Shown one piece after another: positions 1 to 9,861 of a DNA stretch of 33,473 nucleotides (position 1 is the stretch's first letter; the number at the start of each line of letters is the position of its first letter). The notes beneath the pieces are model-generated. The model did no database searches and was not told where the DNA came from. It saw only the letters and a program-made list of their open reading frames with translations. Both the position numbers and the translations under genes were made by a program. Source of the DNA: an uncultured Eisenbergiella sp. (GTDB lineage: Bacteria; Bacillota; Clostridia; Lachnospirales; Lachnospiraceae); the NCBI GenBank assembly GCA_904392525.1, contig CAJFMW010000023.1:2050-35522 (forward strand). Direction: 5' to 3'.

Positions 1-17
1 ATCAATATTTATTTATT

Positions 18-48
18 AAAAACCCCCGGAAGCATTGATTTTCCGGGG
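18..48 (-). terminator. Rho-independent terminator (minus strand)
   Basis: CCCCGGAA (24-31) / TTCCGGGG (41-48) stem, followed by a T-rich run on the minus strand. Confidence 0.6.
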
Positions 49-177
49 ATTTAAGTGTGAAAAACATATATTTGAAGGAATAAAAGTGTAAAAGTCAGGC
101 CCGGAAGATTCGGCGAAAAAACTCTGATGAAAAACGAAAGATTTTCTTAATTAGTTTCCCCACACATCCGCCCGGAA

Positions 178-206
178 TTGTGATTGCTCCTGTAAAATGC
201 TATAAT
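178..206 (+). promoter_or_regulatory. sigma-A-like promoter
   Basis: TTGTGA - 17 nt - TATAAT upstream of the VOC gene. Confidence 0.6.
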
Positions 207-321
207 GATACATATTTCCCTTATAGAAGGAGAGGCGCACGAACTGTGTTCGTGCTGAAGAACGGCCTGCTCCGTTCTTCCATGATTTTTATGCCGCCTT
301 TCGGCGGCGGAAGGAGAGGAA

Positions 322-702
322 ATGAAACTGGATTCCATCCACCATGTTGCGATCATCGTATCCGATTATGAACGTTCCAGAAATTTTTATGTCGGTCTGC
401 TCGGCTTTGAGGTCATCCGGGAAAACTACCGGAAGGAACGGGGCGATTACAAGCTGGACCTGAAGCTGGGCGACTGTGAGCTGGAGATTTTCGGCATTCC
501 GGGAAGTCCGAAAAGACCCAGCTATCCGGAGGCCTGCGGACTGCGCCACCTGGCCTTCCGTGTTTCCGATATGGATGAGGCCGTCTCCTGGCTCCATGGA
601 CTTGGCATTGAAACGGAACCGGTGCGGATCGATGAATTCACGCAGAAAAGAATGACCTTTTTCAAGGATCCGGACGGCCTGCCTCTGGAGCTTCACGAAT
701 GA
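322..702 (+). CDS. VOC/glyoxalase family protein
   Basis: 126-aa ORF with VOC motifs (MKLDSIHHVAIIVSDYERSRNFYVGLLGFEV...FFKDPDGLPLELHE); good RBS. Confidence 0.9.
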   Translation: MKLDSIHHVAIIVSDYERSRNFYVGLLGFEVIRENYRKERGDYKLDLKLGDCELEIFGIPGSPKRPSYPEACGLRHLAFRVSDMDEAVSWLHGLGIETEPVRIDEFTQKRMTFFKDPDGLPLELHE

Positions 703-1688
703 AAGGAGCACTTATGGGGCACGAAACTGTTTTTTTCTCTGCAGCAGATGCGAATGGCAGCAGCATTTTTCCCCTGTCCATCGCCGTGATGGCGGACATC
801 CACGGGAATGATGCGGCGCTGGAGCGCTGCCTTACTGATGCGGAAAAGAAGGGCATCCGCAATTATCTGTTTCTCGGTGACTACGCCGGGGAACTCGCCC
901 ATCCCGAACGGGTGATGCGGCTTCTGTACGGGCTTTCCGACCGGTGCGCCTGCCTTTTCATCCGCGGGAACAAAGAAAATTACTGGCTTGATTACCGGAA
1001 AAATGGAGAAAAGGGCTGGAAGGAAAAGGATTCCATCACCGGCTGCATGATGTACAGCTACCGGCGCCTGACGGATGAAGATCTGGATTTTTTCTCCCGC
1101 CTGGAGCCGATGCGGCAGATCGTCATCCCGGGTCTTCCGCCTTTTGTTGCCTGCCATGGCTCCCCGAAACGGATCAATCAGAAAATGCTTCCCGATGACC
1201 CGGACACGCTTTCTCTCATGGAGGAAAGTCCCTGCTCTCTCATTCTCTGCGCGCATACGCATGTGCAGCGAAAAATCAAGCACCGGGGCGTGACCATCCT
1301 CAATCCGGGGTCCGTTGGCGTGCCGCTTTTCCCAGCGGATTCAGCCTGTTCCGGCGGCCGGACGCAGTATCTGATCCTGCATGCAGTTCCGGACTCCTCA
1401 GATCCGGCATATGCGGGAAGATGGGAGGAAGAGATGGTGACGCTGGAATACGATGCCGGTCAGGCAATCCGGGAGCTTCATGCCACCGGCCTGTATGACA
1501 ACGCGCCCATCTGGTGCCGGATCACAGAACTTATTCTACAGGGTTTCCCTCTGTCTCACGGGGCCGTGCTTGGACGGGCCATACAGCTTTGTGAGGAGGA
1601 AACCGGAGCCTGCCGCTGGCCGGACATCCCGGAGCTTTTTATGGAAAGGGCGCTGGTGGAACTGGGCGGCAGTCCTGCCGCTTCTTAA
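699..1688 (+). CDS. metallophosphoesterase (YfcE-like phosphodiesterase family)
   Basis: MADIHGNDAALERCL, FLGDYAGE, RGNKE, CHGSP, CAHTHVQ, LNPGSVG motifs; overlaps the VOC stop by 4 nt. Confidence 0.85.
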   Translation: MKGALMGHETVFFSAADANGSSIFPLSIAVMADIHGNDAALERCLTDAEKKGIRNYLFLGDYAGELAHPERVMRLLYGLSDRCACLFIRGNKENYWLDYRKNGEKGWKEKDSITGCMMYSYRRLTDEDLDFFSRLEPMRQIVIPGLPPFVACHGSPKRINQKMLPDDPDTLSLMEESPCSLILCAHTHVQRKIKHRGVTILNPGSVGVPLFPADSACSGGRTQYLILHAVPDSSDPAYAGRWEEEMVTLEYDAGQAIRELHATGLYDNAPIWCRITELILQGFPLSHGAVLGRAIQLCEEETGACRWPDIPELFMERALVELGGSPAAS

Positions 1689-1781
1689 GACTAACCGTTT
1701 CAGAGGAAGGCGGCCCTGCCGCTTTCTTCATCAAGGGAGCCGCAAAACTTTGCTACGCTCCGGAAAGGGGCCTGGATTACA

Positions 1782-2273
1782 ATGGACGGAACACTGAATC
1801 ATATGACAACCATTTACATTCAGCAGGATGACCGAATCCTGCTTCTCTACCGCATCGGTTCTTCCGAGGTTGCACCCTGCTGGTGCGGAATCGGCGGGCA
1901 TTTCGAAAAGGAAGAGCTGAACGACGCAAAAGCCTGCGTGCTTCGGGAACTCTACGAGGAACTGGGCGTTCCGGAAAGCGATCTTCTTCATCTCCGCCTG
2001 AAATATGTGACACTGCGGCTGCGTAAGGGACAGATCCGGCAGTTTTATTATTTTTTTGCAGACCTGAAGCCGGGCGCGTCCGTCTGCCTTTCCAGCGATG
2101 AGGGCATTCCCAGATGGTTTCATCTGGACGGGCTTTCTGAACTGGAAATGCCCTTCACCGCCAAATACGTCCTGAAACATTATCTGGAAACGGGGCAAAA
2201 GGACCAGGACGTCTACTGTGGAACCGCCGAACCGGACGGCGTGAGATTCACGCCTCTCCGGGAGTTCAACTGA
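1782..2273 (+). CDS. NUDIX hydrolase
   Basis: NUDIX-like box GGHFEKEELNDAKACVLRELYEELG; 163 aa. Confidence 0.85.
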   Translation: MDGTLNHMTTIYIQQDDRILLLYRIGSSEVAPCWCGIGGHFEKEELNDAKACVLRELYEELGVPESDLLHLRLKYVTLRLRKGQIRQFYYFFADLKPGASVCLSSDEGIPRWFHLDGLSELEMPFTAKYVLKHYLETGQKDQDVYCGTAEPDGVRFTPLREFN

Positions 2274-2277
2274 GAAA

Positions 2278-2997
2278 ATGGAGGCTGGAATGAAAAAGAA
2301 ATGGCTGATCCTGGGTACCGTCTGTCTCGCTCTGTCCGTTTGTGCCGGCTGCGGAGACTGGGTGGCACGGATGAAAGAAAACTGGGAAATAGCGGCTTCC
2401 GAAGCCTTTTCCCAGGCAGAGACAGAAACATGGCAGGAAATGCCCTCTGCCGATTCGATAACGGAAGGCACGCTCTCACCGGAAGAACTCGCCGGTTTCG
2501 AAAGCTTTCTCAACGACGTGGCGAACAACGGTTTTCTCTGCAGCACCTATGAGGATGTGCGGCAGGCCGACCTGAATGAAATCTTGTATAACGGCGCAGG
2601 CCTCGAACAGCAGCCACTGACAGACGAGCTCAGGCAGGCTTATGAAGCGCAGGCGGGAGAGATTTTCACCGATACAATCCGTCTGACCACCGCACAGATC
2701 GACGGGTTTCTTCTGGAAAAAACGGGCTATAGGTTCGCCGATTTTCAGCCGCCTTCCTGGTGGACGTATCTGGAAGAATATGACATCTGGATGACCCAGC
2801 ACGGAGACACGAACATGTCGGGCGTCGTCTGTGACAGCGGCCTCCGAAGCGCGGACGGCATGGTCACTCTTTCCTGTCACATCCCCGGTTTCGGGGATGG
2901 CGCCAGTGATTCCGCTCTCACGGTCACGCTCAGGGAAACGGAGAACGGGTATCAGTTTGTGAAAAATGAATCAGCAGAAAACACCCTTTCGGAATAG
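2278..2997 (+). CDS. putative lipoprotein of unknown function
   Basis: Signal peptide with lipobox-like segment (MKKKWLILGTVCLALSVCAGC); 239-aa ORF. Confidence 0.65.
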   Translation: MEAGMKKKWLILGTVCLALSVCAGCGDWVARMKENWEIAASEAFSQAETETWQEMPSADSITEGTLSPEELAGFESFLNDVANNGFLCSTYEDVRQADLNEILYNGAGLEQQPLTDELRQAYEAQAGEIFTDTIRLTTAQIDGFLLEKTGYRFADFQPPSWWTYLEEYDIWMTQHGDTNMSGVVCDSGLRSADGMVTLSCHIPGFGDGASDSALTVTLRETENGYQFVKNESAENTLSE

Positions 2998-3065
2998 GCG
3001 CTGGCCGCAGAAAACTCCGGCCAGCCTGATACCTTCCTTGAGCCGGCTCAAATTGCCGGCTTTTC

Positions 3066-4340
3066 CTATTCCTTTGCGAAGCGCTGCAGGAATCCGGCGG
3101 ACAGGCCGCCCAGAGCAATCAGAACTGCAGCGGTGGGAAGAAGGACCAGCCAGGTGCTGCCGGCTGACAGATCGAACAGCAGGCCGTAAACCACCTGCCC
3201 GACGGGCTGGGCGCAGGTGGAAAGGGCGATTACACAGGCCATGATCTTTCCGGTCAGATGTTCAGGCGTGCTCTCCTGTATCAGAGACAGAGCCAGGATG
3301 GAAAACATGCTGCAGACCGCCTGCGCGATGCAGAAGCAGACAAGCAGGATCAGATATCTGACGCCGGTGGAAAGAGGCAGGAGGAATGCCGCCCCCGCCG
3401 GAATCAGAACCGCTCCCACCGCAATTAACAGGCTCTGCAGGCCTTTTTCCCGAAGCCTTCCGGCCAGCATCCCCACCGCCAGCGCTCCGGCGACGGAAGC
3501 TCCCCCCATCAGGCTCTCCGCCGCTCCGTAATGATTGGCGGACAGACCCAGCACATTTCTCACCAGAAAGGGCAGGCCCACCACCGCCGTCCCCACGACG
3601 AAGAAACTGGCCAGCGCTGCCAAAAGGAGCAGCCGGAACACCTCCGGACGTTTTTTCAGCAGAAAATCCATGCTTTCCCCCAGATCCTGCCGCAGTATCT
3701 GCCTGATCTTCTGTCCGCCGGGCCGCTTCTGATGGGAAAGGCGGATGAAGCATTCCAGCAGGGCCGTCAGGAGAAAGCAGGCCGCACACACGGCAAGCAC
3801 GGGCCGGATGCCGAATGCCGTATAAAAGAGGCTTCCCAGAAAGGGCGTGACCAGTCCGGCGACTGCCTGGATCTGGCTGACCGCCGCATTTCCCTTCAAC
3901 AGATTTTCTCCCGTCTGCATCTGCGGCACACATGCCTGCACCGTAGGAGATTCAAAGGCTCCGAGAATTCCCAGAACCACCTGCAGGATGCTGATGAGAA
4001 GCAGAGACGGTCCCTCCTGACTCATCACATGAAAGCCTCCGGTTTCATGAAATCCTCCGCTTCCAAGGAATGTGAGAAAAACCGCCGTTCCCGAAAGCGC
4101 ATCCAGCGCCACCATCATGTTTCTCCGGTTCAGCCGGTCCGCAAGCAGCCCCCCGATGGGCGCAAGCAACACCTGCGGCACCGTGGCCACGGCCAGAAGC
4201 CCGGCAAAAATGGCCGCCGAGCCCGTTCGTTCCAGCACATACATGGAAAGGGCGAACTTCAGCGTATAGTTCCCGATCAGAGAACAGACCTGCCCCAGCA
4301 GAAGCAGGGTAAAATTTCTGTTGAAAAGCTTTTCTTTCAT
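3066..4340 (-). CDS. MFS transporter
   Basis: 424-aa multi-TM protein; GGLLADRLNRRNMM signature between TM2 and TM3. Confidence 0.9.
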   Translation of the reverse strand: MKEKLFNRNFTLLLLGQVCSLIGNYTLKFALSMYVLERTGSAAIFAGLLAVATVPQVLLAPIGGLLADRLNRRNMMVALDALSGTAVFLTFLGSGGFHETGGFHVMSQEGPSLLLISILQVVLGILGAFESPTVQACVPQMQTGENLLKGNAAVSQIQAVAGLVTPFLGSLFYTAFGIRPVLAVCAACFLLTALLECFIRLSHQKRPGGQKIRQILRQDLGESMDFLLKKRPEVFRLLLLAALASFFVVGTAVVGLPFLVRNVLGLSANHYGAAESLMGGASVAGALAVGMLAGRLREKGLQSLLIAVGAVLIPAGAAFLLPLSTGVRYLILLVCFCIAQAVCSMFSILALSLIQESTPEHLTGKIMACVIALSTCAQPVGQVVYGLLFDLSAGSTWLVLLPTAAVLIALGGLSAGFLQRFAKE

Positions 4341-5504
4341 CTATCCCTCCATTTCTTCCGCCCGTCTGAGCAGATCCAACACAGCCGGCGCCGCCGCAGC
4401 CGTTGTAAGCGCCGCCCCTGCCGGAAGTGCCGCCGGTATCATCATTGCTGCGGAGGCAAGCTGACAGGCAGCGGAAACCAGCAGGACGGACGCCACCACC
4501 GCAGCAGGAACCGATTTTTTCACAAACCCGATCCAAACGGAGACCAGCCCCAGATCCGCCGCCATCACCGTACATACGGCAAGAAAGAAAACCGCTTTTA
4601 ACACCGCTTCGCCGTCCAGCCGGTCCGCACACAGAGGAAACATTCCTTCCGTCAGAAAGAAAATTCCAAGTACCCCGCAGCCGCACAAAAGCATGGCGCC
4701 CGCCGCGTAACCGGAAACCGCAAGCAGCTTCGCTCCCATCAGCCGCCGTCCCGGAACCGGCCAGGAAAGAAGCAGCACCGCTCTCCTTCCCGTCACCCGT
4801 ACAAAAAGCTCTTCCAGCCCGCCGGGAAAACGCTCCCGCACCTCCCTTGGGGAAAGCTCTTCCAGTAACCTTCCCTCCTCCAGAATGCCGATGCGGTCGG
4901 CGGTCTTTTCCAGCTCCGACAGGATGTGGCTGGAAAGCAGAATGGTCATCCCCTCTTCCTTTGCCAGTCCTGCAAGAAGCCCGCGCAGCGCCCGGATTCC
5001 CACCGGGTCCAGCCCGTTCGCCGGTTCGTCCAGAATCAGAAGCCCGGGGCCGTGGACCATGGCGCGTGCGATGGCAAGCCGCTGGCGCATTCCGAGAGAA
5101 AAGGCAGATACGGGCTGCTTTCCTGTATCGGAAAGCCCCACCCTTTCCAGCGCCTCCCCAATCTGATGTTCCTTTTCCCCGGGAAATCCCATATAGGCCA
5201 GATGCAGTCTCAGATTATCCACGGCGGACAGATGCTCATAGAAAACCGGCGTCTCGATCAGGCTACCGGTGCGCCTGAGAATCTCCTCTTTTTCCTTCAC
5301 GCTGTCGAAACCCAGCACCTGCGCCCGCCCTGCGGATGGTCGCAGCATGCCGAGAAGCAGCTTGAACAGCGTGGTTTTTCCCGCGCCGTTTCGGCCGACC
5401 AGGCCGTAGATGATCCCCTGCTCCACCCGCAGGTTTACGTCCTTCACCACCTCCCTTCCTTCAAAGGCCCGTGTCAGCTGTCTGGTTATCACTGTGTCGC
5501 TCAT
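4341..5504 (-). CDS. ABC transporter ATP-binding protein fused to a C-terminal permease fragment
   Basis: Walker A GRNGAGKTT, signature SLGMRQRLAIARAM, Walker B LLILDEPANGLDP, followed by several hydrophobic helices in the same ORF. Confidence 0.85.
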   Translation of the reverse strand: MSDTVITRQLTRAFEGREVVKDVNLRVEQGIIYGLVGRNGAGKTTLFKLLLGMLRPSAGRAQVLGFDSVKEKEEILRRTGSLIETPVFYEHLSAVDNLRLHLAYMGFPGEKEHQIGEALERVGLSDTGKQPVSAFSLGMRQRLAIARAMVHGPGLLILDEPANGLDPVGIRALRGLLAGLAKEEGMTILLSSHILSELEKTADRIGILEEGRLLEELSPREVRERFPGGLEELFVRVTGRRAVLLLSWPVPGRRLMGAKLLAVSGYAAGAMLLCGCGVLGIFFLTEGMFPLCADRLDGEAVLKAVFFLAVCTVMAADLGLVSVWIGFVKKSVPAAVVASVLLVSAACQLASAAMMIPAALPAGAALTTAAAAPAVLDLLRRAEEMEG

Positions 5505-5584
5505 AATGACCTCCTCGCTTTCTTTTTAATACCTTATGAATGTATGTATAAATCCAAAAAAGAATGGAGACTCGTCTCCTGTTT

Positions 5585-5605
5585 ACATACCTTCCAACGG
5601 TATGT
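5585..5605. promoter_or_regulatory. candidate TetR operator
   Basis: ACATACC-N7-GGTATGT palindrome between tetR and the ABC gene. Confidence 0.5.
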
Positions 5606-5753
5606 TTTTTCTTTTAAAAAAACTGCCCTCTCAATCAACCGGGCTTTTTTCCATGTTCCGTTACCGTTCAGCGATATACCGATGAACGGTAACGACACCT
5701 TTTCTCTTTTCATTCCCGGAGGCCTCTCCCGGGAATTTCTATTTCCGGAGTAC

Positions 5754-6419
5754 TTATTCCGCCGCTCTCTTCTCCTCAGCGGCCTCAAATTCCCTGAAAT
5801 AGCTTTCCGCCAGGCCCAGAATCTCCTCGTCGATGACGGGAAGGCCCATCCGGTCCAGCATCTCTCCGATGAACCGGAACTTATGAAGCATCTGCTCCGC
5901 TGAAGCCGGAAAAACGGAAGGAGCAAGCCACAGGCTGGTGAGGATCGGGATCAGCTCGGACAGCTCCCTTGCATACTCCGTATGGATCGAACCGTCCCGG
6001 TTCCCCTCCTCGATCAGCCGGTAAAAATACGGCGTCAGCACCCGGCGGTTGGCGTCGATCATGCCCGCCAGCACCCTGGGGTTCTTCAGGATGGGAATGG
6101 ACTGGATATTCATATCCTGTCTGTCCCGGTCGGACTGATTCAGCCGTATCATCTCCCTGATCTTTTCCAGACCGTTCAGATCATCCCGGCCCATCACAGC
6201 CTCAAAGGGATTGTTTTCCTCAAACATCCGGTCTCCCACCGCATCCATGATCTCCTCCTTGGATTTGAAATGGTGGTAAACCGCTCCCTTGGTCATCCCA
6301 TCCAGTTCGCCCACGATATCCTGAATCGTGGTGTTCTCATAGCCCTTTTCCAGAAACAGCCGCTGGGCGGCGTCCAGAATCCGCTCCACCGTGATCTCCG
6401 GATATTTGTTCCGCGCCAT
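5754..6419 (-). CDS. TetR/AcrR family transcriptional regulator
   Basis: MARNKYPEITVERILDAAQRLFLEKGYENTTIQDIVGELDGMTKGAVYHHFKSKEEI; N-terminal TetR HTH. Confidence 0.9.
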   Translation of the reverse strand: MARNKYPEITVERILDAAQRLFLEKGYENTTIQDIVGELDGMTKGAVYHHFKSKEEIMDAVGDRMFEENNPFEAVMGRDDLNGLEKIREMIRLNQSDRDRQDMNIQSIPILKNPRVLAGMIDANRRVLTPYFYRLIEEGNRDGSIHTEYARELSELIPILTSLWLAPSVFPASAEQMLHKFRFIGEMLDRMGLPVIDEEILGLAESYFREFEAAEEKRAAE

Positions 6420-6446
6420 ATCAGCCTCTCCTTTCCTGAAAATTCT

Positions 6447-6471
6447 CAATACATTCTTCTGGTATGTATTG
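6447..6471. promoter_or_regulatory. candidate TetR auto-operator
   Basis: CAATACAT-N9-ATGTATTG immediately upstream of tetR; shares GGTATGT with 5599-5605. Confidence 0.5.
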
Positions 6472-6508
6472 AAGTGTAACATATCGGAGCCGGCCGGTCA
6501 ATTCTTTT

Positions 6509-7441
6509 TTATCCGCAGATCTCAAGAATAAATTCCGCACACCGATCCATTGCCTCCATCGCCGTCTTAAATGGAGACATCTGAAAAACATGCCACATTC
6601 CTTCAAATACATCCAGTCTCACCGGCACGCCCGCACGGTGCATATTCTTCTGCAGCCGGGACGAATCACTCAGCAGCACTTCGTTGTCTCCCACCTGGAT
6701 ATAGGCGGCCGGGAAGCCTGTAAAATCCGCGAAAAGCGGAGAAATATGGGGATCCTGGCAGTCCGCGCCATGCGCATAGTTTTCCGTCATTTCATGCAGA
6801 TATTCCGCATCCAGAACCGGGTCCACTTCCGCCCTGCTCTCATGGCTCTTTCCCGAAGCCGTCAGGTCCGTCCAGGGAGAAAGCAGCACCAGTCCCCGGG
6901 GAAGGAAACGTCCCTGCTCCTTCAGCGTCAGCACCAGAGAAAGGGCCAGATTGCCCCCTGCGGAATCCCCCGCAACGATCACATCCGCTGCGCCGAAGCC
7001 CTGCAGCATCAGATAATCCCATGCTTTCATGGCATCCTGGGGCGCCGCAGGATAAGGGTTCTCCGGCGCAAGCCTGTAATCAAAGCAGAACACGTCCATG
7101 GAAGCTGCGGCGGCAAGTTTTGTGGTCAGCGTTCTCGCATAGATGCAGCTTCCCGTGGAATATCCGCCGCCGTGACAGTAAAGAATCACCCGCCTCTTCG
7201 TATGCGGACGGCGCACCCGCACCCATTCGCAGTGCATTCCCTCCACTTCCACGGATTCAATATCCATTTCCCGGCTGTTTCCCAGAAGCGCTCCAAAAGA
7301 ATCCTGAGACTGCCTGTGCTTCTGGATGTCCTCATGCTCCACAACACTGTGAACCCTTTTGATCAGCTTCATCAGATTCTGATTCTGCTCCTGCGAACGG
7401 CCTGCCTTTACGTCAACCTTTGCTTTCCGAAAAATTGCCAT
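6509..7441 (-). CDS. alpha/beta hydrolase (HSL/esterase-lipase family)
   Basis: YCHGGGYSTGS oxyanion motif, VAGDSAGGNLA nucleophile elbow, Asp/His near the C-terminus; start MAIFRKAKV. Confidence 0.88.
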   Translation of the reverse strand: MAIFRKAKVDVKAGRSQEQNQNLMKLIKRVHSVVEHEDIQKHRQSQDSFGALLGNSREMDIESVEVEGMHCEWVRVRRPHTKRRVILYCHGGGYSTGSCIYARTLTTKLAAAASMDVFCFDYRLAPENPYPAAPQDAMKAWDYLMLQGFGAADVIVAGDSAGGNLALSLVLTLKEQGRFLPRGLVLLSPWTDLTASGKSHESRAEVDPVLDAEYLHEMTENYAHGADCQDPHISPLFADFTGFPAAYIQVGDNEVLLSDSSRLQKNMHRAGVPVRLDVFEGMWHVFQMSPFKTAMEAMDRCAEFILEICG

Positions 7442-7631
7442 TTTTCCTCTCCATTTTCTGCATTTCGTCTTTCCCAATCCTATCACAGAACCAGAGATGC
7501 GTAAAGCGGAGAAATTCTCCATATACTTGTGAAAAAGTAAATGTCGGGCTTTCCCTTGCACCATCCGCCAAAACAGCCTATAATTTAAAAAAAGGCGCTG
7601 CCGCAGCCGGCAGGATTCGAAAGGAAAAAGT

Positions 7632-8969
7632 ATGCCGTTTCAGACAGATTCCACCAGAAAACAGAAGAAAAAGGCAGCTTCCCCAGGCGGACAGAAGGAC
7701 TGGTACCGGCTGGATTTATCCTCCACCGTTTATCCCACCTTACAGCGGAAGAATTTTTCTTCCGTCTATCGTCTTTCCGTTCTTCTGAAAGAACCCATAC
7801 GTCCCGAGGTTCTTCAGGAAGCCGTGGATATCGCGATGAAGCGCTTTCCTACCTATAAGGTGGCCATCCATAAGGGGCTGTTCTGGCGCTATCTGGAGCC
7901 GAATACCCGCCCCGGTCCCTTCGTACAGCCGGATATCGCCAATCCCTGCATGCCCATGTATTTCAAGGCGGGGAACCGGTATCTGCTTCGCATTTACTAC
8001 TATGACCGCAGGATCTCCCTGGAGTGCCATCACAGCCTCGGAGACGGCACCGGCGGCATGTGCGTGCTGCAGACCATCACAGCGGTGTACCTGCGCCTGC
8101 TCGGGGCGGAAATTTCAAACGGCTATTTTGTGCTCGATGTCAATGAAGAACCCGATCCGGAAGAGCTGGAGGACGCTTATATGCGCTATGCAAACGCGCA
8201 GGTATGTCCCCCGAGGCCTGCGGAAAAAACCTACCGGGTCCGCGGTACGCCGGAGCCCTTCCACACCTTCAATATCATCGATGGAATCATGTCGGTCAAA
8301 GAGGTGAATGCAGCTGCCAAAAAATACGGGGCCACCATCACGGAATATCTCAACTCCGTGCTGCTCTACGCCCTTCTGAACAAGCAGTTTCTGGACCCTC
8401 ATATCCGCCTGTACCCCGTCCGGATCGCCCTGCCGGTGAATCTGAGGCGCTTTTTCCCTTCCCGGACGCTGCGCAATTTCATCACCATGGTGTACCCTTC
8501 CATCGATCCCCGGCTTGGGAACTATACCTTTGAAGAAATCGTCACGGAAGTGCGGAATTTCATGCGCTATTATATCAATGAAAAATTCTTACGCGGCGAC
8601 ATCACCACCAATGCGGCGACCAAGCGCAATCCCTTCATCCGCATCGTTCCTCTTTTCATCAAGGACATCGTGGTGCGCACCTTCTATCGGCGCGTGCAGG
8701 ATAAAAATTCCTCCGCGGGCCTGACCAATATGGGAGCCCTGAAGGTACCGGAGGATATGAAGCCCTATATCGAACGATTTGATATCTACATGGGTCAGCC
8801 CTTTTCCTCCCGTACAAACTGCGCTATCGTAAGTTTTGAGGATACCCTCACCGTCAATTTCGCAAGCTGTATCATCGAGGCGGATGTAGAACGTCTGTTT
8901 TTCCGAAAGCTGGTGGAGGACGGTATCCAGGTAAAAATAGAAAGCAACCGAACCTTTCATGAGGAATAA
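7632..8969 (+). CDS. condensation/acyltransferase-like protein
   Basis: HHSLGDGTGG matches the HHxxxDG acyltransferase motif; 445 aa. Confidence 0.7.
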   Translation: MPFQTDSTRKQKKKAASPGGQKDWYRLDLSSTVYPTLQRKNFSSVYRLSVLLKEPIRPEVLQEAVDIAMKRFPTYKVAIHKGLFWRYLEPNTRPGPFVQPDIANPCMPMYFKAGNRYLLRIYYYDRRISLECHHSLGDGTGGMCVLQTITAVYLRLLGAEISNGYFVLDVNEEPDPEELEDAYMRYANAQVCPPRPAEKTYRVRGTPEPFHTFNIIDGIMSVKEVNAAAKKYGATITEYLNSVLLYALLNKQFLDPHIRLYPVRIALPVNLRRFFPSRTLRNFITMVYPSIDPRLGNYTFEEIVTEVRNFMRYYINEKFLRGDITTNAATKRNPFIRIVPLFIKDIVVRTFYRRVQDKNSSAGLTNMGALKVPEDMKPYIERFDIYMGQPFSSRTNCAIVSFEDTLTVNFASCIIEADVERLFFRKLVEDGIQVKIESNRTFHEE

Positions 8970-9054
8970 ATGCCTTCGGCCGTTTCCCGGAAACGGCTCA
9001 GCAATTTCCCGAAAAAGCCGACCCTTTTACAGGAGCCGGCGGAATGGAGTAAAT

Positions 9055-9759
9055 ATGTCATATTGTGTCAACTGCGGCGTTAAGCTGGACGATTCCCTTG
9101 ACCGCTGCCCCCTGTGCAACACACCGGTTATCAATCCCAACGAGGTTTCCCATCAGAATTCTGTTCCGCCCTTTCCGAAGGAACGCGGGCAGGTGGAGCC
9201 TGTCAAGAACAGGGATGTGACCCTTCTCTATTCTCTGATTCTGATTGCCACCTCGGTTTCCTGCGGTCTGCTGAACTTTTTTGTCTTTAATTCCACCCTC
9301 TGGTCCCTGTACATCATCGGGGCCTGCGTCATCCTCTGGGTTGCCGCCATCCCCATTTTCATGTATACCAGGCTGTCCATCTATTTCTCTCTGCTGCTCG
9401 ATGGGCTTGCGGTCAGCCTCTATGAGTATCTGATCACCTTCAACACACCCACAACGGAATGGTTTCTCTCGCTCGCGCTGCCGATCACGGCCATCGCTAC
9501 AGCGCTTGCCATCCTCACCGCCTTCTTAAACCGCCATATTTCCTCTTCCTTCCTGGCCATGGCGCTGTATATTTTCGTGGGAATCGCCATCCTCTGTGTG
9601 GCGATCGAACTGCTTGTCCGGAATTTCCTCAGCAGCCCTATGCTGCTCACCTGGTCTGCCGTCGTTCTCACCGCCTGCGCCATCATTGTCGCGGCGCTGA
9701 CCACGATCATTTCCAGAAAACGGCTGCGAAACGCGGTCAGACGGCGTCTGCACTTCTGA
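9055..9759 (+). CDS. zinc-ribbon multi-TM protein (possibly DUF6320-like)
   Basis: N-terminal CVNCGVKLDDSLDRCPLCNTP zinc ribbon, then six or more TM segments; in-frame ATG at 9055. Confidence 0.75.
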   Translation: MSYCVNCGVKLDDSLDRCPLCNTPVINPNEVSHQNSVPPFPKERGQVEPVKNRDVTLLYSLILIATSVSCGLLNFFVFNSTLWSLYIIGACVILWVAAIPIFMYTRLSIYFSLLLDGLAVSLYEYLITFNTPTTEWFLSLALPITAIATALAILTAFLNRHISSSFLAMALYIFVGIAILCVAIELLVRNFLSSPMLLTWSAVVLTACAIIVAALTTIISRKRLRNAVRRRLHF

Positions 9760-9770
9760 CAGGCATCCTC

Positions 9771-9805
9771 CTCCCGCCGGGCGATTGCCTGGCGGGAGTT
9801 TTTTT
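9771..9805 (+). terminator. Rho-independent terminator
   Basis: CTCCCGCC / GGCGGGAG stem followed by TTTTTTT. Confidence 0.75.
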
Positions 9806-9861
9806 CAGAAAACGAAAAGCCCTGAAAACATTTCTTCAATGCTTTCAGGGCTATCAATCAG

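Noticed and set aside
3531-4601. Plus-strand ORF of 356 aa
   Set aside because: Antisense to the MFS/ABC genes, low-complexity R/H/Q/P-rich translation, typical of a GC-rich shadow ORF.
4926-5903. Plus-strand ORF of 325 aa
   Set aside because: Antisense to the ABC ATPase; no RBS or family motif.
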